Shown in pieces: positions 55,667 through 64,000 of a stretch of 64,000 bases of DNA. The DNA is taken from assembly GCF_024139115.2 (NCBI RefSeq), contig NC_085140.1, positions 233,866,371 to 233,930,370 on the forward strand, given 5' to 3'. How positions within the stretch are numbered: position 1 is the first letter of the stretch; each line of letters opens with the position of its first letter. This DNA is from Armigeres subalbatus. Taxonomy: Eukaryota > Arthropoda > Insecta > Diptera > Culicidae. The position numbers and the translations under genes are program-made. The notes below the pieces were generated by a model. That model made no database searches, was not told where the DNA came from, and saw nothing but the letters and a program-made list of their open reading frames with translations.

Positions 55667-56660
55667 ATGCTCACTCTACTCTCCTCTGCCATGCCACGAG
55701 GTGTCGATAGCGATAGGTACCAACAGTTCTCCTACCTCGGAATGTGCAATCCATACTAACACCTGTGCGCTCACTTTCATGCCATGCCTCGTGGTGGCGA
55801 CTGCGGTTGCCACCCGCTGCGACACTCTTACTTCGACATGTGCAAACCTCTCATTCACTTCCCCGCGCTCAGCCTGCTTTCGCTCTAACTAACCAATCCC
55901 AAGTTGTCGACTGCTGGCCAGATTTTCTGTAAGCTGCAGGCAATCTGAGTGGTTGCAGTCGAAACTGCGTTCCACTTCTTCATCGCTTGGCACATCCTCT
56001 GGATAAGGGTGTCCGGGGTTGGGTCCCGACCGCAAACGTCTGGCATAGCTCTTCTTTTGACGTCGAAACGAAGACATACGAACAGTATATGCTCTGCAGT
56101 TTCATCAACGCCTGGGCAGTCATGGCAGACGGGGCTCTTCGCGTGCCCAAACCTGTGGAGTTACATCCGGAACAAGCCATGGCCTTACAGGAATTGTGTC
56201 AGATGGAAGTGAACTTCCCCATGGAGTCTCCCCACCCAGCGCGATATGTTAGGTATCAGCCGGTGGGTCCACTTACCTTTAGGGGAGTTATCCCACTCGC
56301 GCTGCCATCTGGTAACTGAAGTCACCCTGATGCGTTCGCGGGCTCCTCTGGTCCAACGTAGTTCGAAACACTCCTCGTCTTCCCGGATGACTAGCCCGAC
56401 TGGCATCATACTCGCAATCACGCAGGCTGTGAATCACTGCATGTTGAACCGACATTGCGATTGTTGACGATAACCTCCTCCGTCTTAACTTAACACCAGG
56501 AGGGAACTTTAGTTTCAGAACCCATACATAAGATTCCATAATACCGGGCCCAGTACTGAACCTTGCAGAACTCCTGCGGTAATGGGAACGCTTTTCTGAC
56601 CGGCATCGGTCTCGTATAGTAGTACTGTTCTGGAAATAACTTTCCAAAATCCGGTACAGG
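55667..56660 (-). pseudogene. R1/LOA-group LINE, inverted part two (RT and C-terminus)
   Basis: On the minus strand from about 56660: LPVGLYRILESYFQN (RT), then a degenerate stretch. Next come VTRWQREWDNSPKGKWTHRL and GRLHGEVHFHLTQFLSG (56330-56190), and PVCHDCPGVDETAEHILF, VCLRFDVKRRAMPDVCGRDP (56130-56010), the C-terminal zinc module. 3' UTR units follow (CTCGGCATG-like, CACCTCGTGGCATGGCA near 55690). Together with 53035-53402 this is one element cut by the TIR insertion. The N-terminal parts and the RT catalytic region are absent. Confidence 0.78.
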
Positions 56661-56713
56661 CCCACCGGCAGGCTGAGTATTATGTTTCCTATCAAAATTT
56701 TATATTCGCTCAA

Positions 56714-56980
56714 TCGATTCTTTGGCTTATTAAAAGTCAACTTTTCCAAAGAACCCATGTTTTTTGACGCCTCTAAGTATTTTTTTAAATTTAAAACAAA
56801 ATCTAAAAAGTGCTGTTTTTTAAAGATTGGTCCGATTGTGAACGAAAATCGGGTGAATTTTTCAGGCCGGTTCACACGTGCAGCACTTTTTCGGTTTTTG
56901 TTTTCGATTTTAAAAATAGTAAGAGGCTTCAAAAATATGGATTCTTTGGGAAAGTTAACCTTAAATAAGCCAAAGAACCG
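56714..56980. repeat. foldback MITE, about 100-bp arms
   Basis: The left arm begins CGATTCTTTGGCTTATTAAA and the right arm ends with its inverse (TAAGCCAAAGAACCG). Both arms contain CCAAAGAA, a CCTCT block and AAAAAGTGCTG next to the centre. The loop (about 56830-56870) is GGTCCGATTGTGAACGAAAA-like. It sits within the inverted LINE region. Confidence 0.8.
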
Positions 56981-57207
56981 ACTGAGACATTAGAACGAGA
57001 TACAATTTTTGACGGAAAAGATCAATTCAAATTCCGCAGCGGACAAAGAAAAGGTGATGGTCACTTGTGCTGTTGTTTAACGTTGCTTAGAACATATGAT
57101 ATATCATTATAACTGGAGAAAATTCGGGCTTTGGGCATTTGTTCGCATTGCCCAAGCTGATATCGACGGGCAAAATGAGCCGTAAATCTTCACTTAGATG
57201 TACTTAC

Positions 57208-57893
57208 CGTCAACTGAAATCCGTGGTTCCTATTAACTGGCACTTCGGTGATACTGGTAATGCTGTTAACGTCCAGCACTCCATCCAGTACGCCCTTCTC
57301 CTCGGCCACCGGATCTCGATAGTAGAACAAGGCGGCCCCACGCAGCGTAAACCAGTACTTGCTCCAATCACTGGACCGACTGTCCTGCTTCATAAGCCAG
57401 CCTTTTTTCGAATTGAGCAGCTCCTCCGTCGTCGACGGGATTGTGACCCGAAGTTCGGAGTTTTTCGACAGATAGTTGGCAGGGGCATCGTCGAGGCCGC
57501 AGTCCCCGTCGGGGTCGCCTCGCTCGTGGGTTTGACTAGGTTTCAACTTCGGACTAGAGGTTGTGTTCTGGTTGCTTTTCGACAGGTCTGACTTGGTGGA
57601 ACTACTGATACCGGTTGGTATCTTTTTAACGATGGCGGAAACGATGGCCGGTGCAGTGGACGGGATCGTCAGAGACTGCGGTCGCATTTGGCCGGTCGAT
57701 TTAGCACTGTATTGTGGCGGAACTGTGTTCTCATCCCGGGTGGGCTTCTCATCCGGCGATACTCCGACTACCGTTAACGGAAGGCTATCGGCGATGCACG
57801 GCGAGCTCCAGCGGTTCACATTGGTGATCGTATTGGCGATATCTTTCAGTTTCTCGTCGCGTCGTACGTCGTCCAAAAGATAGCACTTGGATG
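57208..57893 (-). CDS. osp: outspread, first exon in the window (PH domain start)
   Basis: The acceptor is a pyrimidine-rich TTCCTCTTTTTTAG (ends at 57894), and the donor is TTGACG|GTAAGT (57207). Two bases complete a codon begun upstream, then 228 codons follow. The first 160 are disordered (SKCYLLDDVRRDEKLKDIAN, DEKPTRDENTVPPQ, SSPKLKPSQTHERGDPDG). From codon 161 a pleckstrin-homology domain begins: KKGWLMKQDSRSSDWSKYWF, LRGAALFYYRDP, and the strand-rich VLDGVLDVNSITSI. It is cut after HGFQLT; the remaining strands and the helix with the invariant Trp (NRNNWINVL) are in the next exon, 10.8 kb away. PH domains bind phosphoinositides or proteins at membranes and actin. The first PH domain of the family and the start codon lie upstream of the window. 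Confidence 0.92.
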
Positions 57894-59480
57894 CTAAAAA
57901 AGAGGAAAGAAAAATAAAATAAAGAATAATTATTATATGCAAGTCAGTAGAAACAGTGACGATAAAACTATAGTGTATTGAAAATTAACGCACTCGAGAA
58001 CGAGCTGAAAACAGTCACATGTCATTCATTATTGCTCTTAAGCTCATTAAGGGTGGAAAAGGGCGAAGTAATCGTTTGACTCATCCATGAATTCTTGCTT
58101 CTACTGTGGTTCTTCGGATGCATTGTAAGTATAAGAGAGAATGGCGCGAAATCATCATAGGCAAATACATTCAAGACCATCGTTGCACAGCGGATGAGCC
58201 CGACAAGTCAAGTCATAAACTTCATTTATAATTATAGTCATTTTCCCGTACGCACTTCATGAGCGGATGCCCAACGTTTCCCGCTCTCGGATGGCAATTA
58301 AGCATAAATATAAAGATCTGAAATCCGATATTATCCGCGATAGTGATCGTCATACACACGGACTGACCATAAACAAATATTCTTAACTATGCTCAGTAAA
58401 ACGAGAAACGATCTTCGGAAGCCCAGCATAGCCACCAAGTGATGAGGTTGGTGGATACAATAGTCGTAATGGGATTGTTTGATTTGCTTAACCACAAGTT
58501 TGCTATAATTAGGCAGCAGTTAGTTGGCTTCTAGAGGATGCCACCTATAATTAGTGTCTGATCGTCGAAATTTGCTACGAAGGGATTATTTTTCTATCAT
58601 ACATATTTCTCTTTTTAATGACAATAGAAATTATAAATTAATAAAGATATTTGGTAGGAACAAATCGCTTCTGAAGTTTCAAGAAAACATTAATTGATTA
58701 TAGAGAATAATATTGTTAGCTTTTCTTTTCATACTATTATTTTCTTCCAATCAAACCATTTTCCACTATTACACTACCATGTATTGAGTAAATAATGTGA
58801 AAAAAATATTTTAAGCTCTTTTTAGTGGAATGTATTCAACCGTCTAAGTACACAAACCTTATAAATTTTTATTTTCTATATCACACGCTTTTCCAATAGA
58901 CTTAAAATTAGATTTTTAGATTAGATTAGATTTCGACGGCATCATAATCATTTTTTCAAATTAATGTTTTCTCGGGGCTTTTTGGAATCCAAAAAAAACT
59001 GTACAGTGGCTAGGCTCGATTTCTCGCGTCCCAACTTTCCGCATCACGTTGGAAATTAGTATGGAAATATGGAAAATCATATACTTTTGCATGTTTGCTC
59101 CTAGAGCTTTCAATTCATCGTAAACCATTAGAATGATTGCGGTAAAATATCATCTTAAGTAGCGGATTTCAGCTTTTTTCTCAATTTTTGCATTATTTGC
59201 CATTACATTACCTACCATTTATGTTTATTTGTTAAAAGGATTTATGATTCTTATACAATAATATTAGTTTTGGGGATTCGGAAAACTTGTATACGTAAAA
59301 TGTGCAAATAAATATCTCAAAGATTTGTATTGTATTTTCACATTATTTTATACAGTAATATGGCGATTTTATCAGCCCCTGAATTTATGGGTGACAATCG
59401 GAAACATGTTATTCTCAATTTTTCAATTTATTTGACTAATATGAATCAGTTTATGTCTTGGAAAGGAAAATCATGTGAAC
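57894..59480. other. non-coding intron sequence upstream of the PH exon
   Basis: No upstream osp exon with the family's first PH domain (GYLFVAPDWDF-type sequence) was found here or further right. The stretch 58080-58560 has more even composition and no repeats that I can recognise, so it may be unique intron DNA. 58600-59400 is AT-rich. Confidence 0.45.
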
Positions 59481-59488
59481 GGTACCTG

Positions 59489-59595
59489 CCCTAGCAGCAC
59501 ACATGTTCCACATAAATTACAGCAACTCATATGTGACCAAATTTAGTCACAATCAAGTTGCTGCAACCATTTTTGTCTGACCTGTGCTACTCGGG
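59489..59595. mobile_element. 107-bp MITE, second copy
   Basis: CCCTAGCAGCACACATGTTC ... GACCTGTGCTACTCGGG matches the MITE at 7996-8103 base for base over most of its length, including CAATCAAGTTGCTGCAACCA (CAGTCAAG in the other copy). No target duplication was found here. Confidence 0.85.
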
Positions 59596-59754
59596 ATGTT
59601 ATTTCTTGTCGAAATGGTTTACAAAACCCTTTGCAGGCACTAAGAAATTGTTCATAATAAGCCGCATGCGATGGAAGTTATTTCATGAAAATCACTGTTG
59701 TTTGCGTTATTATTTACGTAAATAAAAGGAACGACTCGAATTTTCATTTTTTTT

Positions 59755-59835
59755 TGGGATGGCAAAATCGGGTCGAAAACGTGATAATGTTTTGGGTAGA
59801 CAAAATCGGGGAGTGACAAAATCGTGTCAACACTG
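59755..59835. mobile_element. pogo-like terminus, right end
   Basis: GGCAAAATCGGGTCGAAAAC, then GATAATGTTTTGGGTAGACA and AAATCGGGGAGTGACAAAAT, ending TGTCAACACTG followed by TA (59836-59837). It is the inverted equivalent of the left terminus at 63886-64000. Only the terminal 80 or so bases are present. Confidence 0.6.
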
Positions 59836-59837
59836 TA

Positions 59838-60153
59838 TTTACATTTTAATTTTGAAGCCATGGGAGTTGATTATACGTTTTAGGTATTTTTTTTTGGGTA
59901 AAAATTCAGTTTTATTTCGTTATTCTATGTACAGTTATTTACAATTGTAGTTCAACGTTTTCTAATTAATTTATATCCAATTGGAACTTCAAAGCGTTTA
60001 CATCTGCTCTATCGATGTCGTCGATGTACTTCACTAACAAGCGTAGAATTTGCACTCGTGCAGTTCTTCTAATTTTTGGCAAAACTGCTGCCACATTTGC
60101 TGTGAAAACTTGCCCGGTCATCTTGTGAGGTCATCAGTCTATTCGGAGCAGTG
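59838..60153. other. non-coding
   Basis: Nothing recognised. Confidence 0.4.
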
Positions 60154-60155
60154 TA

Positions 60156-60984
60156 GGGGAAGGTGAGGAGACTTGATCACCCCCTGTTTTATCGAGAACT
60201 AAAGTAGTTTTGTTCAAGCGTATTTTTTAGTATAGATACTCTAGACAAATGACCTTTATGTGGTGAGTTATTTTTTGGATTGACAACCTTATTTATTCTG
60301 CAGGGCGGTTTGTATGTTTTGACCTTCCTAAAGATTTTTATATTGGCCACGCAAAATTTGAACAACTTTTCATGACAATGATCAAATGCTTTCGTTTTTT
60401 TCACAGCACAAAGTCATAAATATGCCTAATGATCTGTACTGATGAAAATGTCTAAAATACCCTCAAACTTTTAGGATATTTGGATTTTAAGTTATTGCCT
60501 CCATAGGGACACTTGATCCCCCATTAGCCAAATTTGGCGAGAAAATTCAAAAAAATATAAATCTGTTCTCAGGCTTCTAATTTTTTGTAGATTTGAGAAA
60601 ACGGATCAAGTCTACCCAAATTTTAAAATTGCATGTGCTGTCGGTTTCAATAACAAAAATCGTTCATGTATACGCACAGCAATTCGAAAATACCCCGTTT
60701 TTTAAGGAAAAATATTTAAAAAATCTGAGGACACCTTCCTAGTTTTATCAAAGCAAGTTCTTGGAGAGGGATCAATTCCCCCCGAATATTTTAAAAGTCG
60801 ATTTTAGCACTCCAAAAAATCGATTGTGTATCAATAACAAGAACAATTTAAGGACTGTCATACATCAGTAAAGTTAAATACTATATTTCGTAGAGAGTCT
60901 GTGTGGAAATCGCGTTTGTTTATTTATTTTTAGCTGTGATACATCAGAAATCAGAAAAGGGGATCAAGTCTCCCCAGTCTCCTC
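60156..60984. mobile_element. TIR element with GAGACTTGATC ends
   Basis: The left end GGGGAAGGTGAGGAGACTTG and the inverted right end (GAGGAGACTGGGGAGACTTG) share TIR wording, with TA on both sides. The end motif recurs inside as GGACACTTGATCCCCC (near 60508), GGATCAAGTCTACCC (60603) and GGGATCAATTCCCCCC (60768). No transposase was found. Confidence 0.65.
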
Positions 60985-61156
60985 TATTGATTCACACTCG
61001 AAAGCGTTTACACGTGCGTGTGATCAATGTGAGAGAAACATGATCGATAAAGAGTGAGAATATTGTCGGTCGCGTGTGTTTTGCTATTACTTTGCTGTAC
61101 TTTTCACACTTATGGGCTTGTGTGATGAAAAGTGAGTATGACGCACGCTCAAAACC

Positions 61157-62470
61157 TCATGGAGATCACCTAACCAAGAAACGGAAAACCAAATAGACCG
61201 CGTTATAATCGACGGCAAGATCGAGACCGTGAAGAGACGGAGCAACTATACCGCGCTCAAAACGCACGAAAGTTTTGTGGGAAGCTGAATCGTTCGCGTA
61301 AGGGCCACGAGCCACAGCCTGATATGTGTAAGGACATAAACGGGAACCTTCTTACGAACGAGCGTGAAGTGATCTAAAGGTGGCGGCAACACTACGAAGA
61401 GCACCTGAATGGCGATGTGGTAGAGAACGATGGCGGCATGGTGGCGAACTTGGGAGCACGCGCGGAGGACATACGTTTTTCGGCTCCGGATCTCTAAGAA
61501 ATCCAGGAGGAGATCGGCCGTCTAAAAAACGGCAAAGGCCCTGGAGTTGAAAAACTACCCGGAGAGCTGTCTAAACACGGTGATGAGGCATTGACTAGAG
61601 CGCTGCACTGGGTAATTACCAAGGTGTCGGAAGATGTGATACTGCCGCAGAAGTGGATGGAAGGTGTCGTGTACCCCATCTACAAAAAGAGCGTTAAGCT
61701 AGATTGTAGCAACTACTGCGTAATCACATTGCTAAACGCCGCCTACAAGATCCTCTTCCAAATTTTATGCCGTCGACTAACACCAATTGCAAGAGAATCC
61801 ACTACATACCGTGATCGCCGTACGCCAGATATTGCAGAAATGCTGCGAATACAACGTACCCACACATCACCTATTTATCGACTTCAAAGCCGCATATGAT
61901 ACAATCGATCGAGACTAGCTATGGCAGTTAATGCACGAACACGGATTTCCGGATAAACTGACATGGTTGATCAAGACGACAAAGGATCGGGTGATGTGCG
62001 TAGTTCGAGTTTCAGGGGCATCCTCGAGTCGCTTCGAAACGCGCAGAGGGTTACGGCAAGGTGATGGTCTTTCGTGTCTGCTATTCAACATCGCTTTGGA
62101 GGGGATAATACGAAGGTCAGGAACCGACACGAGTGGTACGATTTTCACTAGGTCCGTCCAGTTATTTGATTCCGCCGACGGGAGAACCATCCATCGTTCA
62201 CTCATGAAAATCGGGCGACTGTGGTGGACCGGGCACGTAGCCAGAATGTGCGACAGTAACCCGGTGAAAATGGTTCTCGACAACGATCCGACGGGCACAA
62301 GAAGGCGATGTGCGCAGCGGGCATTGTGGATCGAACAGGTGGAGGATGACTTGCAGACCCTCCGTAGACTGCGTGGTTGGCGACGTGTAGCCATGGACCG
62401 AGCCGAATGGAGAAGACTCTTATATACCGCACAGGCCACTTCTGCCTTAGTCTTAATAAATAAATAAATA
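61157..62470 (+). mobile_element. RTE LINE, third copy, heavily deleted
   Basis: It starts in the endonuclease (TGGAGATCACCTAACCAAGA; equivalent to 6443), jumps to AAGATCGAGACCGTGAAGAG (equivalent to 6978), and continues through RT. 61591-61899 has TRALHWVITKVSEDVILPQK and LDCSNYCVITLLNAAYKILF. 61931-62467 has MHEHGFPDKLTWLIK, RRGLRQGDGLS and QLFDSADG, where the FADD motif is altered and the thumb deleted. The C-terminus (IGRLWWTGHVARMCDSNPVK, RLRGWRRVAMDRAEWRRLLY) is kept. It ends TCTTAATAAATAAATAAATA. Confidence 0.85.
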
Positions 62471-62472
62471 AA

Positions 62473-62500
62473 ATAATCGTCGCCGCTAGGTGGATTAATC
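62473..62500 (-). repeat. scrap of the interspersed repeat at 36848
   Basis: ATCGTCGCCGCTAGGTGGAT is the inverted counterpart of ATCCACCTAGCGGCGATGAT-type sequence at 36850. Only a short end is present. Confidence 0.5.
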
Positions 62501-62544
62501 TGGGTTTTCTGCTCTTGTAGCTCAAAGCAAATATAAGAAAGCTC

Positions 62545-63565
62545 AAACATTATTCTTCCTCAACAGACTTGGAAAGATAGCACATAGTGCAAACGGACAA
62601 CTCATGCGACCGGAACAAGATGATCATAAAAAAATGCAAGAGAAGAAGAAAATGTTAAGAATTTTAAACATTCACTGATGCAATAAAACGTTGCATCGGA
62701 AAACTAGTTGTAGGCATAATAATAAAAATGTCCAACAAGAAGATAAACACTTTCCTACATATCCACCAACAAAACCGGCAGAGCATTCAAACCGAATCAT
62801 TATTACCGATTTTACGCTCGCTGCCGTATAATACAATTTATGCTATTTGCCTCGCATTTCCTCACCTCCCTCCGATGGGTCAGTTTCCTATCCGCTTATC
62901 CATATGATTATTATGATTGGGTGCAAAACGCGACGCAGGGCACTCAAATGATCAACACTTATAACACCCGACTGACCCTCGGCCCACAAGATCACAGGAT
63001 TATTGATCCGGTTGCGATGGCTGTCGGGCGAGCACCCGGACAGAACGGGAGGAAATGGATATGTTCACTTAGGAATAAGAGCCCACTTTATGCATTATCC
63101 TTTCCACACTACTTGGCGTTCGATCGCTGTGTACGCCATCGAGCAACAGCTGCTTATGCTAGAATAATGTCTTTCGTAACATTGTTGCAACTGATTCAAC
63201 GATGCACTCGGTTGTTAAATGGCGCGATTTGACATGGATCGCGTCTTAAAGATCGCGATGAATTTTCTGGATTGAGTACTTTTCTTATTATGACGGTGTG
63301 GTTGTGGCAGGCAGCTACTGGCGGTGGTGGGTGAGAGGTGAGAGAAATAAAAATATTGTTTTTATTGTTGGAAGATGCAAAAGATAGTAATATTAAGTTC
63401 GATGAAAAAAAAATTCCCAGTGATCTCTTTGAAGTTTTAAAGCGTTTTTTTTGTTACGTAACATTGCACTGGATTCATTTGACTAATCAGATCATGATAA
63501 ATAAATATGTTTAAGTGCGTAAACTGATTTTTGCGGATAGTGGAATTTACTTTTGGGTGGATGTA
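62545..63565. other. mostly unique-looking non-coding sequence
   Basis: A 130-codon plus-strand frame (62840-63232) is open but has no recognised motif and lies in intron context on the opposite strand to osp. I regard it as probably non-coding. The rest is AT-rich. Confidence 0.45.
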
Positions 63566-63569
63566 AAGA

Positions 63570-63785
63570 GGGGAACTGCTCCTGGAATTCATCTCATGGC
63601 TCCGATATTCATCCCATCAAAAACAAAGCAATGTGAAGGAATTTGGATTGTTTATTATTTTTGTGATTTTTTCAGCAGTGAGCACGCATGTTGACAAAAA
63701 GAGGCGACGAAATTGATGCTGCATTTCTTTGTTTCCCGATGAGATGAATATATGTTCAGTGAGATAGATATCGGAACAGTTCCCC
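63570..63785. mobile_element. 216-bp MITE, copy two
   Basis: The ends GGGGAACTGCTCC and GGAACAGTTCCCC are inverted with one mismatch. The interior matches 53609-53820 throughout. The TA right of the element (CCCCTATTT) is not clearly duplicated on the left. Confidence 0.85.
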
Positions 63786-63885
63786 TATTTAATTATATTC
63801 AATAATCCCGTGCACATTTTTTTTACCAAGAATTCCGTATATACTTCATGTAAAACAGATTTTCTATTCTACAAAAATTCATCTA

Positions 63886-64000
63886 CAGTATTGACCCGAT
63901 TTTGTCACTCTCCGATTTTGTCTACCCCCGATTTTATCACGTTTTCGACCCGATTTTGTCACCTCAAAAAATTTTGTCATTCTTTTTATTTTCGTAAATA
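63886..64000. mobile_element. pogo-like terminus, left end, runs off the window
   Basis: TA followed by CAGTATTGACCCGATTTTGT, then CTCCGATTTTGTCTACCCCC and GATTTTATCACGTTTTCGAC. CAGT ends after TA are usual in the Tc1/pogo group. It is opposite in orientation to 59755-59835. Confidence 0.6.

Noticed and set aside
57010..57080. Another RTE scrap (FRSGQRKGDG-like, plus strand)
   Set aside because: Similarity to RRGLRQGDG is too short to annotate with confidence.
62840..63232. 130-codon plus-strand open frame as a possible host gene
   Set aside because: No motif, no splice or promoter context that I can support, surrounded by intron and repeats.

Overview
The window looks like a culicine mosquito genome, most likely Aedes. 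The evidence is a Feilai-type tRNA-derived SINE with perfect target duplications, a Juan-type Jockey retrotransposon, many RTE-type LINE fragments and a crowd of small MITEs, all packed into the very long introns of one host gene. The species cannot be fixed from sequence alone.

Host gene: I can support one real gene, on the minus strand. Its eight exons (57208-57893, 42339-46442, 36675-36809, 36477-36613, 36258-36410, 36093-36189, 35673-35883, 15927-16330) join in frame with GT/AG borders. They encode about 1,974 residues ending in a stop. The protein has a PH domain split by a 10.8 kb intron, a long coiled-coil centre and a conserved C-terminal coil of the myosin phosphatase Rho-interacting protein type. 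I call it outspread (osp), the fly relative of MRIP/TRIOBP. Upstream exons, including the first PH domain known in the family, lie outside the window.

Region by region: 1-5540 holds a SINE, a possible histone-gene relic, a 2 kb TIR element with a dead DD37E transposase and a Jockey scrap. 5542-8585 is an RTE LINE with a 16-bp target duplication, broken by a small MITE. 8870-14484 is a pile of copia, R1/LOA-like LINE and gypsy relics, with a 1.3 kb TIR element nested in the LINE. 15927-16330 is the last osp exon. Its 19 kb upstream intron holds nested elements whose terminal motif is GGGGCAATATG, a 2.4 kb foldback element, a minisatellite, a Juan element (22786-27330) inserted in an RTE relic, and a hAT element (27904-31611) that carries a nested CATAAG-rich element. 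35673-36809 is the block of five small osp exons. 36810-42338 is an intron with Jockey and RTE relics. 42339-46442 is the giant osp exon. 46443-57207 is the PH-splitting intron, with a possible LTR, Feilai, LINE relics in both orientations and a 2.26 kb TIR element. 57894-64000 is the upstream intron, with more MITEs and a third RTE copy.

Everything outside the osp exons is transposon-derived or non-coding as far as I can see. All calls were made by eye. Alignments, clades and ages were not computed.
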